Assembly: GCA_019637295.1 (NCBI GenBank)
Contig: JAHBVX010000014.1
Coordinates: forward strand, 1 to 64,000
DNA length: 64,000 nt
Reading direction: 5' to 3'
Source of the DNA: Polyangiaceae bacterium
Lineage (GTDB): Bacteria; Myxococcota_A; Polyangia; Polyangiales; Polyangiaceae
This document shows positions 36,092 to 44,934 of the stretch, one piece after another (positions within the stretch are counted from its first letter, which is position 1; every line of letters starts with the position of its first letter). The notes under the pieces are model-generated. The model did no database searches and was not told where the DNA came from. It saw nothing but the letters and a program-made list of their open reading frames with translations. Both the position numbers and the translations under genes were made by a program.

Positions 36092-38986
36092 ATGACCCTC
36101 ACGCTCGAAGGTCCCCTGCTGCTCACGCCGAGCACCCGCGACTACGCCTGGGGGGACTCGACCTTCATCCCCGCGCTGCTCGGGCTGCCGCCCGGCACCG
36201 GCCCGCTCGCGGAGGCCTGGTTCGGGGCTCACCCACTCGCTCCAGCTCGGGTTCACGTGCAGGGGCACCAGCTCCCGCTCGACGGCGTGGTGCGCGAGCA
36301 CGGCGCGGCCATCCTGGGCCCCGACATCCAACGAGAGTTCGGCGAGCTGCCCTACTTGCTCAAGCTCCTCTCGGCGCGAGTGCCGCTGTCGATTCAGGTG
36401 CACCCGAGCCGCGACCAGGCACGAGCGGGGTTTCTGCGGGAGGAGGCGGCCGGACTGCCGAGCGACGCGGCGGCGCGCTCGTACCGCGATCGAAATCACA
36501 AGCCCGAGCTCTTGGTCGCGCTCACCGAGTTCCACGCCCTCGGCGGGTTCCGGCCGGTCGCCGAGATCGCGCGCGCCCTCGACGGTCTACCTCGGATTCG
36601 CGAGCTGCTGCCGGACTTCGAGCCGGGGCCGGTCGGGCTGCGGAGGCTGCTCGGCGCGTACTTCGAGCTACCCGCCACTCGCGTCGAGCGCGCGTGGTCG
36701 CTCGAGCTCTCGCGGCTCACCGAACGAAACGAGCGGGTGGCCTTCTCGACGCGAGAGCCCGAACACTGGGCGCTCCTGGCGCATCGTGAGCTGTCCCGCG
36801 GCGGCGCCCCGGACCGCGGCCTCTTGTTCGTGTTCCTGCTCGCGCTCGTGAGGCTCGAGCCGGGGCAGGGGGTGTTCCTGCCCGCGGGCGTGCCGCACGC
36901 TTATCTGCGCGGCGCCGGCATCGAGCTGATGGCCAGCTCGGACAACGTGCTGCGGGCGGGGCTCACGCCCAAGCACGTGGACGTGAGTGAGCTCATGCAG
37001 GTGGTGCGCTTCGACTCGGGGCAGCTCGACGTGCTCGCGCCGAGCGAAGACCAGTCCGGAGTCGAGGCCCGCTACGCCACGCCGGCGTCCGAGTTCGAGC
37101 TCCGGCGGCTACGCCTCGACGAGCGGCGCGCCTTCGAGCGCGTCGCAGTCGGCCCGGAGACGCTGCTGGCGCTGCCGGACTCCCCCGACAGCGCCGTCAG
37201 GATCGCCTACGAGGGTGGGCAGATGTCACTCGCGCGCGGTGGAGCGTGCCTGATCCCGCACGGTGTTCGCTACCGGCTCGAGAGCGAGGCTGCGACGGTG
37301 ACGCTCGCCCGCGTGGCTGGCGGGGAGCGAGCCGCGGAGTTTCGTGGGCGAGAGCCCACGCGCTTGGCCTTCGGGACCAGCGGCCTCCGGGGCCTGGTGA
37401 CGGACATCACGGATCTCGAGGCCTACGTGAACACCCGAGGGTTCCTGGAACACTGCATCGCCTCGGGGGACTCCGTGTCCGGTACGACCGTCGCGCTGGC
37501 CGGCGATCTGCGAGCCAGCACGGATCGCATCCTGCGCGCCGTCGCGGCTGCGACGACGGACTTGGGCCTCGTCCCCGAGTACTGCGGTAAGCTCCCGACG
37601 CCTGCGCTCATGGCCCATGGGCTCGCTCGTGGTTGCCCCAGCGTGATGGTGACCGGGAGCCACATTCCCTTCGATCGCAACGGCATCAAGTTCAACAAGC
37701 GCTCCGGGGAGGTGCTCAAGTCCGACGAGGCGCCCATCTTGGCCGCGGTCGAGCGGGTGCGCTGTCGAGAGTACGCACGCGCACGCGCGACCTCGCCTTT
37801 CGACGACATCGGAGGCTACGCGCCCGGCCGCGCTGCGGAGGTCCCCGAGATTCGCGATGAGGCGCGCCACGCCTACGTCCGCCGCCTGCTCGACGTCGTC
37901 CCGGGCGGCGCGCTGTCTGGGCAGCGCATCCTGGTGTACGAGCACTCGGCGGTGGGTCGCGAGCTGCTCGCGGAGGTCCTCGCTGCTCTGGGTGCGGAGG
38001 TGCACGCGGTGGGGCGGTCCGAGAGCTTCGTACCCGTAGACACCGAAGCCATCTCGGACGAGAGCCTGAGGCTTCTGCAGTCGATGGCGGACGACGCGCG
38101 TGCCCGTCTGGGCCGGGTGGACGCCATCGTCTCCACGGATGGTGACAGCGACCGTCCGCTGCTGGTCGGGGTCGAGCCGGACGGACGCGTGCGTTTCTTT
38201 GGCGGGGATCAGCTCGGCATCGTGGTGGCTAGCTATTTGGATGCCGACGCCATCGCGGTACCGGTGAGCGCCACGGACGCGATCGAGCGCCATTTCACGG
38301 CGCGAGGCGTGCCGGTCGTGCGCACGCGCATCGGTTCCCCGTGGGTGATCGCCGCCATGGCGGAGCTCGAGGGCGAGCGCAAGGTCGGCTGGGAGGCCAA
38401 CGGTGGGTTTCTGACCGGCTCGGACATCACCCTCGAGCGCGGCACATTGCGCGCCCTACCCACCCGCGATGCCATGCTGCCCATCGTCGCGGCGCTGCAC
38501 GCCGCGCGGCTGGCGGGGTGCTCGCTGGTCGAGCTCTTCGCCAAGCTCCCCCCGCGCTTCGGCCAGAGCGCGCTGATGGATCACGTGAGCGCCGAGCGAA
38601 GCCGCGCTCTGCTCGCTCGCCTCGGCCCGGACCAGCCGTCGGTCCGCTCGCTACACTTCGACGCGGGCGTCGTGACCTGGACCGATCACGACGGAGCGCG
38701 CCATCCGGCAGAAGGACCGCTGGCGGCGCGGAGCGCGGAGCTCGAAGCCGTCATCGCCCGTCACTTCGGCCCGGACCGTGGCTTCGGCGCGCTCGAGGAG
38801 ATCGACTACCTGGACGGGACTCGCCTGCGCTTCGCGGGAGGAGACGTGGCCCACGTACGCCCGAGCGGCAACGCCCCGCAGCTGCGCATCTACGCCCTCG
38901 CCGACAGCGCCGAGCGCGCCGTGCGCATCGTGGACATGGCCCTCCAGACGCCGAGCGGTATCTTGCCTGCACTCCTGTCCGAGTGA
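36092..38986 (+). CDS. Bifunctional phosphomannose isomerase-phosphomannomutase fusion
   Basis: 964 residues from ATG 36092. Residues 1 to about 420 are a type I phosphomannose isomerase: STRDYAWGDSTFIPALLG, the zinc ligands in LSIQVHPS and NHKPELLVAL, GVFLPAGVPHAYLRG, and the C-terminal cupin (MSLARGGACLIPHGVRY). Residues 424-964 are an alpha-D-phosphohexomutase: LAFGTSGLRG, the phosphoserine loop VTGSHIPFDRNGIKFN, the Mg2+ loop STDGDSDRPLL, sugar-binding GWEANGGF, and phosphate-binding RPSGNAPQLRIY. Together they would turn fructose-6-P into mannose-6-P and mannose-1-P, feeding GDP-mannose for polysaccharide or glycoprotein. Both active sites look complete. It starts 25 bp after the channel stop. 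Confidence 0.92.
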   Translation: MTLTLEGPLLLTPSTRDYAWGDSTFIPALLGLPPGTGPLAEAWFGAHPLAPARVHVQGHQLPLDGVVREHGAAILGPDIQREFGELPYLLKLLSARVPLSIQVHPSRDQARAGFLREEAAGLPSDAAARSYRDRNHKPELLVALTEFHALGGFRPVAEIARALDGLPRIRELLPDFEPGPVGLRRLLGAYFELPATRVERAWSLELSRLTERNERVAFSTREPEHWALLAHRELSRGGAPDRGLLFVFLLALVRLEPGQGVFLPAGVPHAYLRGAGIELMASSDNVLRAGLTPKHVDVSELMQVVRFDSGQLDVLAPSEDQSGVEARYATPASEFELRRLRLDERRAFERVAVGPETLLALPDSPDSAVRIAYEGGQMSLARGGACLIPHGVRYRLESEAATVTLARVAGGERAAEFRGREPTRLAFGTSGLRGLVTDITDLEAYVNTRGFLEHCIASGDSVSGTTVALAGDLRASTDRILRAVAAATTDLGLVPEYCGKLPTPALMAHGLARGCPSVMVTGSHIPFDRNGIKFNKRSGEVLKSDEAPILAAVERVRCREYARARATSPFDDIGGYAPGRAAEVPEIRDEARHAYVRRLLDVVPGGALSGQRILVYEHSAVGRELLAEVLAALGAEVHAVGRSESFVPVDTEAISDESLRLLQSMADDARARLGRVDAIVSTDGDSDRPLLVGVEPDGRVRFFGGDQLGIVVASYLDADAIAVPVSATDAIERHFTARGVPVVRTRIGSPWVIAAMAELEGERKVGWEANGGFLTGSDITLERGTLRALPTRDAMLPIVAALHAARLAGCSLVELFAKLPPRFGQSALMDHVSAERSRALLARLGPDQPSVRSLHFDAGVVTWTDHDGARHPAEGPLAARSAELEAVIARHFGPDRGFGALEEIDYLDGTRLRFAGGDVAHVRPSGNAPQLRIYALADSAERAVRIVDMALQTPSGILPALLSE

Positions 38987-38993
38987 GCCGCAG

Positions 38994-40895
38994 TCAGCGC
39001 ACCACGGACTCGCTGGGCAGCGTCCAATACGGGCTGATGTTGTTGGCGGTGATCTCTTGGCCCGGCATCCACACCGGCGGCGCGCTGGGATCGACGGCGC
39101 TGGTGGCGCCCGCGGCGGGCAGCTTGTTCTTGGCTACGGCGCCGATCCAGATCTGCTTGCATTGCATGACGCCGTTGCCCACGCAGGACGCGGTCGTGTT
39201 GGCCGCCGTCAGGCGGTGACCGTAGTCCCGCTGAGAGGCGAACACGATCCACAGGTAGTCCGAGGACGCGCTCGGCGCCCAGTGAGGCCAGGTGATGTCG
39301 AGATCACCCTGACCGTTCATGTGCGCGAGCTCCACGTTCCAGTCGCCGTTCGCGTTGGTCAGCATCAGCCGCTGACCCGGAGAGCTGGCCACCTGGAAGT
39401 TGCGCCAGGGCCCGCGCGCGGCGTTGAACACGATCAGCGAGCCGTCCGGGGAGTAGCTGGGGAAGAAGAAGTTCTCGTAGCTGCCGCTCGGCAGCGTCAC
39501 CGCGCCTGACACCAGGAACTTCGGCGTGCCGAAGGTGTGGTTGCCGGCGTTGAATGCGTACGACATCGTCGCGATCGCGCTCTGCCCCACGTCGATCCAC
39601 TGGCCCGCGGTGGGCGTGGAGGCGAAGACGACGGACTTCCCGTCCGGCGACCAGTCCGGCATCGTCGCCGTGCGCGCTTGGTTCGGATCGCTCGGGTGCT
39701 GTCGCGAGACGGTGGCCACGTTCGAGGGCACCACGGCGCCGGTGTCCGGATCGTACAGTTCGAGGTTGTTCGTCGCCAGCGCGAACAAGGCCACGGACTG
39801 GCTGTCGTCCGCGAAGGGGTAGCCCACCGGTGCGAACGTGGAGTACGAGCCCTGGATCTGCTTGTTGTCCGCGTCCACGGCCTCCACCCAGGTCTTCGTC
39901 GCCTCGTCGAAGCGCATGAAGCCGCCGAACAGCTGGTTGCAGTCTCCGGCCACGCAGCGGCTGTAGCCGATGCGCTTTCCGGAGCGGGAGACCGAGTGGC
40001 AGCTGGTGCACGAACCCTTGATGGAGGTGGGCGCGTCCGTCTCGCTGAAGGTCTGCTCGAGCAGCTCACCCTGGCTGGACGCCCACCAATAGATGGCGGT
40101 GTCGTCGATGCTGTCCTTGGACAGGTTCAAGACGACGGGTTGGCTCACGTACTTCGTGGCGGGCGCTTGCGCATCGAGCGCCTCGACCTCGAACGTCACC
40201 GAGGCTCCCGCGATGGTGCTGGTCACGCTCTGCCACTCGAGCTCCGTCAGCTTTGCCTCGCGATTGCCGGTGAAGAAGCTGAGCTCGAGGTGCTGATTGC
40301 TGAGGCGCACGTGATAGACGTCCCCCGCGGGCGCCGCCCACTGCGCCTCGACGCTGGGGATGTTCCTGGGCGCCACGGCGCCGTCGAGTGGATACTCGAT
40401 CACTGGAGACTGGGTCGGGTCCGTGCTCGCTTGAGCTCCCGCGAACAGCGACGCGGCGTTCGCTGGCGCCGTCGCGTCGCTGAGCTGCCCGATCAGCTTG
40501 ACCGTGAGCGGGGACTGCGCGCTCGCGCCGCCGCAGGTCGCAGTAACCTGGGTGACGCCGCCGTGGGCCTTGAGGGTGAGCTGCGCCCCAGAGAACGCGC
40601 CGAACTCGGCGGGCACGCCCCAGCTACACTGGGTCGTCACGTCGGTCTGCTGGCCGGCGACCTGGGCGAAGGCTTTGTACGTTTGCTGCGCCGTCTTGCC
40701 GAGCTCGACCGTCGTGGTCACGCTCGCCGGCTCGATGGTCACGTTGCTGAGGGTGGCGGCGTCGCCGCCGCCGGTACCGCCGCCGCCATTGCCGCCAAAG
40801 GCCGCGTTGGAGGCGGTGCCACCTTCGTCGCTGCTGCACGCCACCGCGGTCAAGACTGCTGCTCCCAGAGCCCCGAGGGCCAGTGCGATGCGCAT
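38994..40895 (-). CDS. Secreted lipoprotein: Ig-like domain, CxxCH site and TolB-like propeller
   Basis: 633 residues from ATG 40895. A signal peptide with lipobox (AVLTAVAC) and Gly-rich linker is followed by a bacterial Ig-like segment (VTIEPASVTTTVELGKTAQQTYKAF). A CTSCHSVSRSGK sequence near 300 is a possible c-type heme site, with further Cys at CVAGDC. The second half has WD40-like TolB repeats (TMPDWSPDGKSVVFAST, FFPSYSPDGSLIVFNAA, WPHWAPSASSDYLWIVF). The overall plan resembles myxobacterial surface proteins of unknown role. Confidence 0.75.
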   Translation of the reverse strand: MRIALALGALGAAVLTAVACSSDEGGTASNAAFGGNGGGGTGGGDAATLSNVTIEPASVTTTVELGKTAQQTYKAFAQVAGQQTDVTTQCSWGVPAEFGAFSGAQLTLKAHGGVTQVTATCGGASAQSPLTVKLIGQLSDATAPANAASLFAGAQASTDPTQSPVIEYPLDGAVAPRNIPSVEAQWAAPAGDVYHVRLSNQHLELSFFTGNREAKLTELEWQSVTSTIAGASVTFEVEALDAQAPATKYVSQPVVLNLSKDSIDDTAIYWWASSQGELLEQTFSETDAPTSIKGSCTSCHSVSRSGKRIGYSRCVAGDCNQLFGGFMRFDEATKTWVEAVDADNKQIQGSYSTFAPVGYPFADDSQSVALFALATNNLELYDPDTGAVVPSNVATVSRQHPSDPNQARTATMPDWSPDGKSVVFASTPTAGQWIDVGQSAIATMSYAFNAGNHTFGTPKFLVSGAVTLPSGSYENFFFPSYSPDGSLIVFNAARGPWRNFQVASSPGQRLMLTNANGDWNVELAHMNGQGDLDITWPHWAPSASSDYLWIVFASQRDYGHRLTAANTTASCVGNGVMQCKQIWIGAVAKNKLPAAGATSAVDPSAPPVWMPGQEITANNISPYWTLPSESVVR

Positions 40896-40930
40896 GACGG
40901 CCAGTGTAGCGCCCTTCGCGCTCCAGCGCA

Positions 40931-41827
40931 TCAGGCCGTGAGAAACCCGTCCAGCTCCTGCAGGCTGCGCAACAGCCGAACGCGTGGCGGCAGCTCGCGC
41001 AGCGCCTCGGCAGCGCGCCCGCCGATCACGAGCTCCGTGCGCGGAGGCAGCCCTCGCGCCAGCGCATGGAGCTGCTCCGTCGCGCGCTCGGCGTCGAGGG
41101 AGACGATGGACAGCAAGACCGCGCGGGCGCCTGCTCGGTCTGCGGCCCGCTGGATCTCCGAGGCGGGCAGGTTGGGTCCGAGGTACACCGTGCGCCAGCC
41201 GCGGAGCGCCGCGGCGACCGCAGCCATCAGCGCACCGAGCTCGTGCAGCTCCCCACTCGGTGTGGTGGCGATGACCAGCGGAGCGGTGGCGGTGGGTCGC
41301 AGCGAGGACACCAGGTTGCTCAGGTGTCCGCGGACCAAGGCAGACGCCGCGTGCTCCTGCGCGATGCAGAAGCTGCCGTCCTGCCAGCGCTCTCCCACCG
41401 CTTCGAGCGCCGGCGCGAGCACTCGCTGAACGACCTCGAACGGCGACAGCGCGGTCGTCGCGCGGACCAGCACCCGCTCGGCGCCTTCGATGTCCATCGC
41501 GTCGATCGCGTCGAGGTAGCGTCGCACGATGGCGTCCGTCGAGCTGCCATCGGCGTCCGTGCTGCGATGGCGCGCGATCAGCTCGCTCAGCTCGCGGGCC
41601 GGCAGCGTCGCGATGTGACCGATGCTGTGGCCGTAGCCGAGCAAGGCTTTGATGATGCGCAGTCGCGCGACGTCGCCGTCGACGTACAGTCGATCTCCGG
41701 CTCCGGTCCGCTCGGGGCTCAGGGCGCCGTATCGGCGCTCCCAGGCGCGCAGCGCGTGGGTGGAGATGCCCACCATCTTGGCCACGGCGCCGATGCGATA
41801 GCGGGGGGTGTCGGTCGTCTCGTTCAT
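40931..41827 (-). CDS. carH: CarH/LitR-type MerR repressor with B12-binding light-sensor domain
   Basis: 298 residues from ATG 41827, which overlaps the previous gene's stop (ATGA). The MerR helix-turn-helix is YRIGAVAKMVGISTHALRAWERRYGAL. The C-terminus has the CarH signature W-x9-EH (ERWQDGSFCIAQEHAAS), then the cobalamin motif ExHxxG in GELHELGALM and the GG loop VIGGRAAEAL. In CarH, adenosylcobalamin holds a repressing tetramer on DNA in the dark; light breaks the Co-C bond and frees the operon. It is the last gene of the carotenoid operon, so it should repress its own transcription together with crtYEIB. Confidence 0.9.
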   Translation of the reverse strand: MNETTDTPRYRIGAVAKMVGISTHALRAWERRYGALSPERTGAGDRLYVDGDVARLRIIKALLGYGHSIGHIATLPARELSELIARHRSTDADGSSTDAIVRRYLDAIDAMDIEGAERVLVRATTALSPFEVVQRVLAPALEAVGERWQDGSFCIAQEHAASALVRGHLSNLVSSLRPTATAPLVIATTPSGELHELGALMAAVAAALRGWRTVYLGPNLPASEIQRAADRAGARAVLLSIVSLDAERATEQLHALARGLPPRTELVIGGRAAEALRELPPRVRLLRSLQELDGFLTA

Positions 41828-42411
41828 GACGGCGCTCGACCCAAGGCCGCCAGGGTCTCGGCCACCCCCGGGTAGCCCGCGAAGAACCAGGCCCACCAGC
41901 CCAGCATCATGATCAGGTGGCCCACGAAGATCCCGACGTGGCTCCACATCTCCACGCGGTCCGCCTGCTGGCTGACGTAGCGCCGCCAATGAAATACTTC
42001 GTCCACCAGGCTGTACACGAACGACAGCACCGTGAGCACCATCGCCGGAACCCAGAACAGCGCGCGCTGTTGGTAGGCGGCGCACAGGAGCACGCAGCTG
42101 CCGATGCCGCAGAAGATGGTGATGCCGTGGACCAACCCCTCGCCCCGACTGATCTCCTCCTTGTAGATGGTGCGGTGCCCGATGGTGTCGATCGAGATGC
42201 TGATCGCGAAGACCAGCGCGCCCAGCGGCACCATCCAGGCCTCCCCAGGGTAGGCGATGCCGCGTGAGTGGCCGAGCAGCAAGAACCCGCCGGTAGACAG
42301 CACGAGCCCGAGCATCAGCCCGACCCAACCGGCGTACACCGCCCAGTCGTTCTTCTCGAACTCGCGGATCCGACCCACGTAGACGGCGACGTCACTGGCA
42401 AAGGACGACAT
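41824..42411 (-). CDS. Five-TM membrane protein of the carotenoid operon, function unknown
   Basis: 195 residues. Hydrophobic helices: YAGWVGLMLGLVLSTGGFLLL, MVPLGALVFAISISID, VHGITIFCGIGSCVLLCAA, WVPAMVLTVLSFVYSLVDEV and HVGIFVGHLIMMLGWWAWFF. Several His lie near helix ends (DTIGHRTIY, LVHGIT, EVFHWRRY, WSHVGIFVGH), enough to suggest metal or heme ligation. I cannot match it to CarF, CrtZ or CruF. It overlaps crtB by 20 bp and carH by 4 bp, so its expression is tied to pigment synthesis and light. It may be a carotenoid-modifying enzyme or a membrane partner of the photoresponse. Confidence 0.8.
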   Translation of the reverse strand: MSSFASDVAVYVGRIREFEKNDWAVYAGWVGLMLGLVLSTGGFLLLGHSRGIAYPGEAWMVPLGALVFAISISIDTIGHRTIYKEEISRGEGLVHGITIFCGIGSCVLLCAAYQQRALFWVPAMVLTVLSFVYSLVDEVFHWRRYVSQQADRVEMWSHVGIFVGHLIMMLGWWAWFFAGYPGVAETLAALGRAPS

Positions 42412-43387
42412 CGGAGAACCTCACGGTAGAATGAATGGGTATTGGGCGGAACGGCGCGGCCCAGCGTCGGGGAAGCGAGCGTGCTTCGGAGAGCACGCTC
42501 TTGGCGACCCAGCCAAGCTTGGTGCCGGTGGGCACGAAGGCGCGGCCGCGGAGCACGTCGCACCCGCGCGCGCGGAGCTGCCCGCCGATGGCGGCGTAGA
42601 CCCGGCTGGCGGAGCGAATGGCGGTGGCGGCGCGGAACGAGAGATCGAACAGCCCCCGGTCGCCGGAGCGGTAGTAGACGTCTGCCAGGTCGAGGGCCCG
42701 ACGCACGACCTGACCGATGGCGTCGCGGTGCTCGGCCGGGAAGGGGCCGCCCCGCAGGGCGGTGAGGTCCGGCGCTCCAGCTTCGAGCAGCCACTCGGTC
42801 GGCAGGTACAGCCGGCCGCGCTGCCAGTCTTCCACCACGTCCCGGCAAATGTTCGTCAGCTGCATCGCCATGCCCAGGTGAGTGGCGTGCAGCAATGCGC
42901 GCTCGTGTCGGACTCCGAGCACGTGACACATCATCAGGCCCACCACGCCGGCCACGCGGTAACAGTAGAGCAAGAGGTCGGCGGACGTCTCGTAGCGCGC
43001 CCCGGTCGCGTCCATCTCCATCCCGCGCGCCAGCTCACGCGGGTAATCGGCGAAGATGTTGCGCTCGCTGGCGACGGAGCGGAACGCGGCCAACACCGGA
43101 TCGCCCGGGGGGCGGTCCGAGTACACGGCGTCCACCGTGGCGTTGACCCAGGCGAGCCGCGCGGTCGCCTCGCTCGCGGGCGCCTCGTCGATGGCGTCGT
43201 CGAGGCGCCTGCACAAGGCGTACACGACCGCAGCGTCGTCCCGCGCAGGTTGGGGTAGCAGGCGGCTCGCCAGCGCGAAGCTCTTGCCGTGCTCGGCGAG
43301 GATCGCCCGACACGTCAGCACGCGGCGGTCGTCGTCCGCCACCAGCGACGTGGCCGGCGAGGACGCTCCGAGTGCCGTCAGGCTCAC
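42392..43387 (-). CDS. crtB: Phytoene synthase
   Basis: 331 residues from GTG 43387, overlapping the crtI stop (GTGA). Trans-isoprenyl synthase motifs are in place: SFALASRLLPQPARDDAAVVYALCRRLDDAIDE (first Asp-rich), LLYCYRVAGVVGLMMCHVLG, and GMAMQLTNICRDVVEDWQRGRLYLP (second Asp-rich). It joins two GGPP molecules into phytoene, the committed carotenoid step. Length is typical. Confidence 0.95.
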   Translation of the reverse strand: MSLTALGASSPATSLVADDDRRVLTCRAILAEHGKSFALASRLLPQPARDDAAVVYALCRRLDDAIDEAPASEATARLAWVNATVDAVYSDRPPGDPVLAAFRSVASERNIFADYPRELARGMEMDATGARYETSADLLLYCYRVAGVVGLMMCHVLGVRHERALLHATHLGMAMQLTNICRDVVEDWQRGRLYLPTEWLLEAGAPDLTALRGGPFPAEHRDAIGQVVRRALDLADVYYRSGDRGLFDLSFRAATAIRSASRVYAAIGGQLRARGCDVLRGRAFVPTGTKLGWVAKSVLSEARSLPRRWAAPFRPIPIHSTVRFSDVVLCQ

Positions 43388-44934
43388 GCTGCCGTCCCCC
43401 GGGCGGCGCCCGCCGCGGGCAGCCCGAAATCCTCGAAGATGATGCGGGTGGTGGCCTTGGCCGAGTTGATCACCCCGGGCAGCCCGGCGCCCGGGTGCGT
43501 GCCCGCGCCCGCGATGTACAGGCCCGGGATCTTCGGATCCCGGTTGTGCGGGCGGAACCACGCGCTCTGGGTGAGCTTGGGCGCCACCGAGAACGCCGAG
43601 CCATGGAAGGCCGACAGCTCCGAGGCGAAGTCGTTCGGCGTGAACCAGCGGCGCGTGACCACGTGTTGCCGGAGGTCCGGCATCACGCGCTCGAGCGAAG
43701 CGAGGATCCGCTCCGCGTACGCCGGCGCTACGGCATCCCAGTCGATGTTGGCGTTACCGAGGTGCGGGACGGGGCTGAGCACGTAGAAGGCGGCCGAGCC
43801 GGGCGGAGCCAGCGAGGGATCCGTGACGCTCGGTGCGTGCAAGTAGAGGCTGAAGTCCTCGGGCAGCTCGCTGCCGTGGAAGATGTCCGCCAAGAGCTCC
43901 TTGTAGCGGGGCCCGAAGACGACGGTGTGATGGGCGACGTCGTAGGGCCGATTCGTCCCGAAGTAGAGCACGAACAGCGACATGCTCCAGTCCGCGCGCT
44001 CGAGCTTGCGCGCCGTCCGCTGCGCCGCTGGTTCGTCGGCGTAGAGCTTGTCGTAGGTGTGGTGCAGGTCCGCGTTCGAGACCACCAGGTCGAACGCCTC
44101 GGCGTCATGACCACGGCTCGCGACCCAATGGGTCGTGCCGTCCTCGCTGCTGAGCGCGCGGATCTTCTGCACTGGGGTGGACAGACGCAGCTCGCCGCCC
44201 AGCTCCTGATACAGCCGCACCAGCGCGGCTACGAGCGCGCCGGTGCCGCCCCGAGGGAAGAACACGCCCCACTTGCGCTCCAGGTAGTGGATCAACGTGT
44301 AGATGGCGCTGGTCTCGAACGGGTTACCGCCCACGAGCAGCGAGTGAAAGGACAGCGCTTGACGCACGTGCTCGTCCTTCACGAAGCGGCGCACGGTGTC
44401 GTACACGGAGCGGTCGGCCCGTAAACGCGCCAGCTGCGGCGCGACGCGGAGCATGTCCCCGAAGCGCAGGAACGGCGTCGCCGCCAGCTCCTCGTAGCCC
44501 TTCTGGAACACTTGCCGCGTGTACTCGACGAACCGCTGGTAGCCCTCGGCGTCCTGGGGGTCCCGAGCGCGGATCTGCTCGAGCATGTGATCGCCGTCGC
44601 CGTCGTAGTCGAAGGAGTCGCCGTCGTCCCACACCAGCCGGTAGAAGGGCTGGACCGGCAGCAGCTCAACGTAGTGACTCATCTCGCGACCACACAGCTC
44701 GAACAGCTCCGCGATGCAGTGCGGCGCGGTGATCACCGTCGGTCCCGCGTCGAACACGAACCCATCCTGCTCGTACACGTAGGCTCGACCTCCGGGCTTG
44801 TCCCGCGCTTCGAACAGCACCGTCTCGTAACCTGCCGCCTGCAACCGAATGGCCGCCGCCAGGCCGCCGAAGCCGCTGCCGATGATCGCGGCGCGCGGCC
44901 GCTTCGACCCCGCTTGCGAGCTGCGCTCAGCCAT
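43384..44934 (-). CDS. crtI: Phytoene desaturase
   Basis: 516 residues from ATG 44934, chosen over a start nine codons upstream because it overlaps the crtE stop closely. It begins with an FAD-binding AAIIGSGFGGLAAAIRLQAAGYETVLFEARDKPGGRAY and ends with the CrtI signature GLYIAGAGTHPGAGLPGVINSAK. It introduces the double bonds that turn phytoene into lycopene. Unlike Myxococcus, which uses two desaturases, only one copy is present here. Confidence 0.95.
   Translation of the reverse strand: MAERSSQAGSKRPRAAIIGSGFGGLAAAIRLQAAGYETVLFEARDKPGGRAYVYEQDGFVFDAGPTVITAPHCIAELFELCGREMSHYVELLPVQPFYRLVWDDGDSFDYDGDGDHMLEQIRARDPQDAEGYQRFVEYTRQVFQKGYEELAATPFLRFGDMLRVAPQLARLRADRSVYDTVRRFVKDEHVRQALSFHSLLVGGNPFETSAIYTLIHYLERKWGVFFPRGGTGALVAALVRLYQELGGELRLSTPVQKIRALSSEDGTTHWVASRGHDAEAFDLVVSNADLHHTYDKLYADEPAAQRTARKLERADWSMSLFVLYFGTNRPYDVAHHTVVFGPRYKELLADIFHGSELPEDFSLYLHAPSVTDPSLAPPGSAAFYVLSPVPHLGNANIDWDAVAPAYAERILASLERVMPDLRQHVVTRRWFTPNDFASELSAFHGSAFSVAPKLTQSAWFRPHNRDPKIPGLYIAGAGTHPGAGLPGVINSAKATTRIIFEDFGLPAAGAARGTAA

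Noticed and set aside
41824-42411. CarF (plasmanylethanolamine desaturase) identity
   Set aside because: The expected HxxxH-type His clusters of that family are absent.
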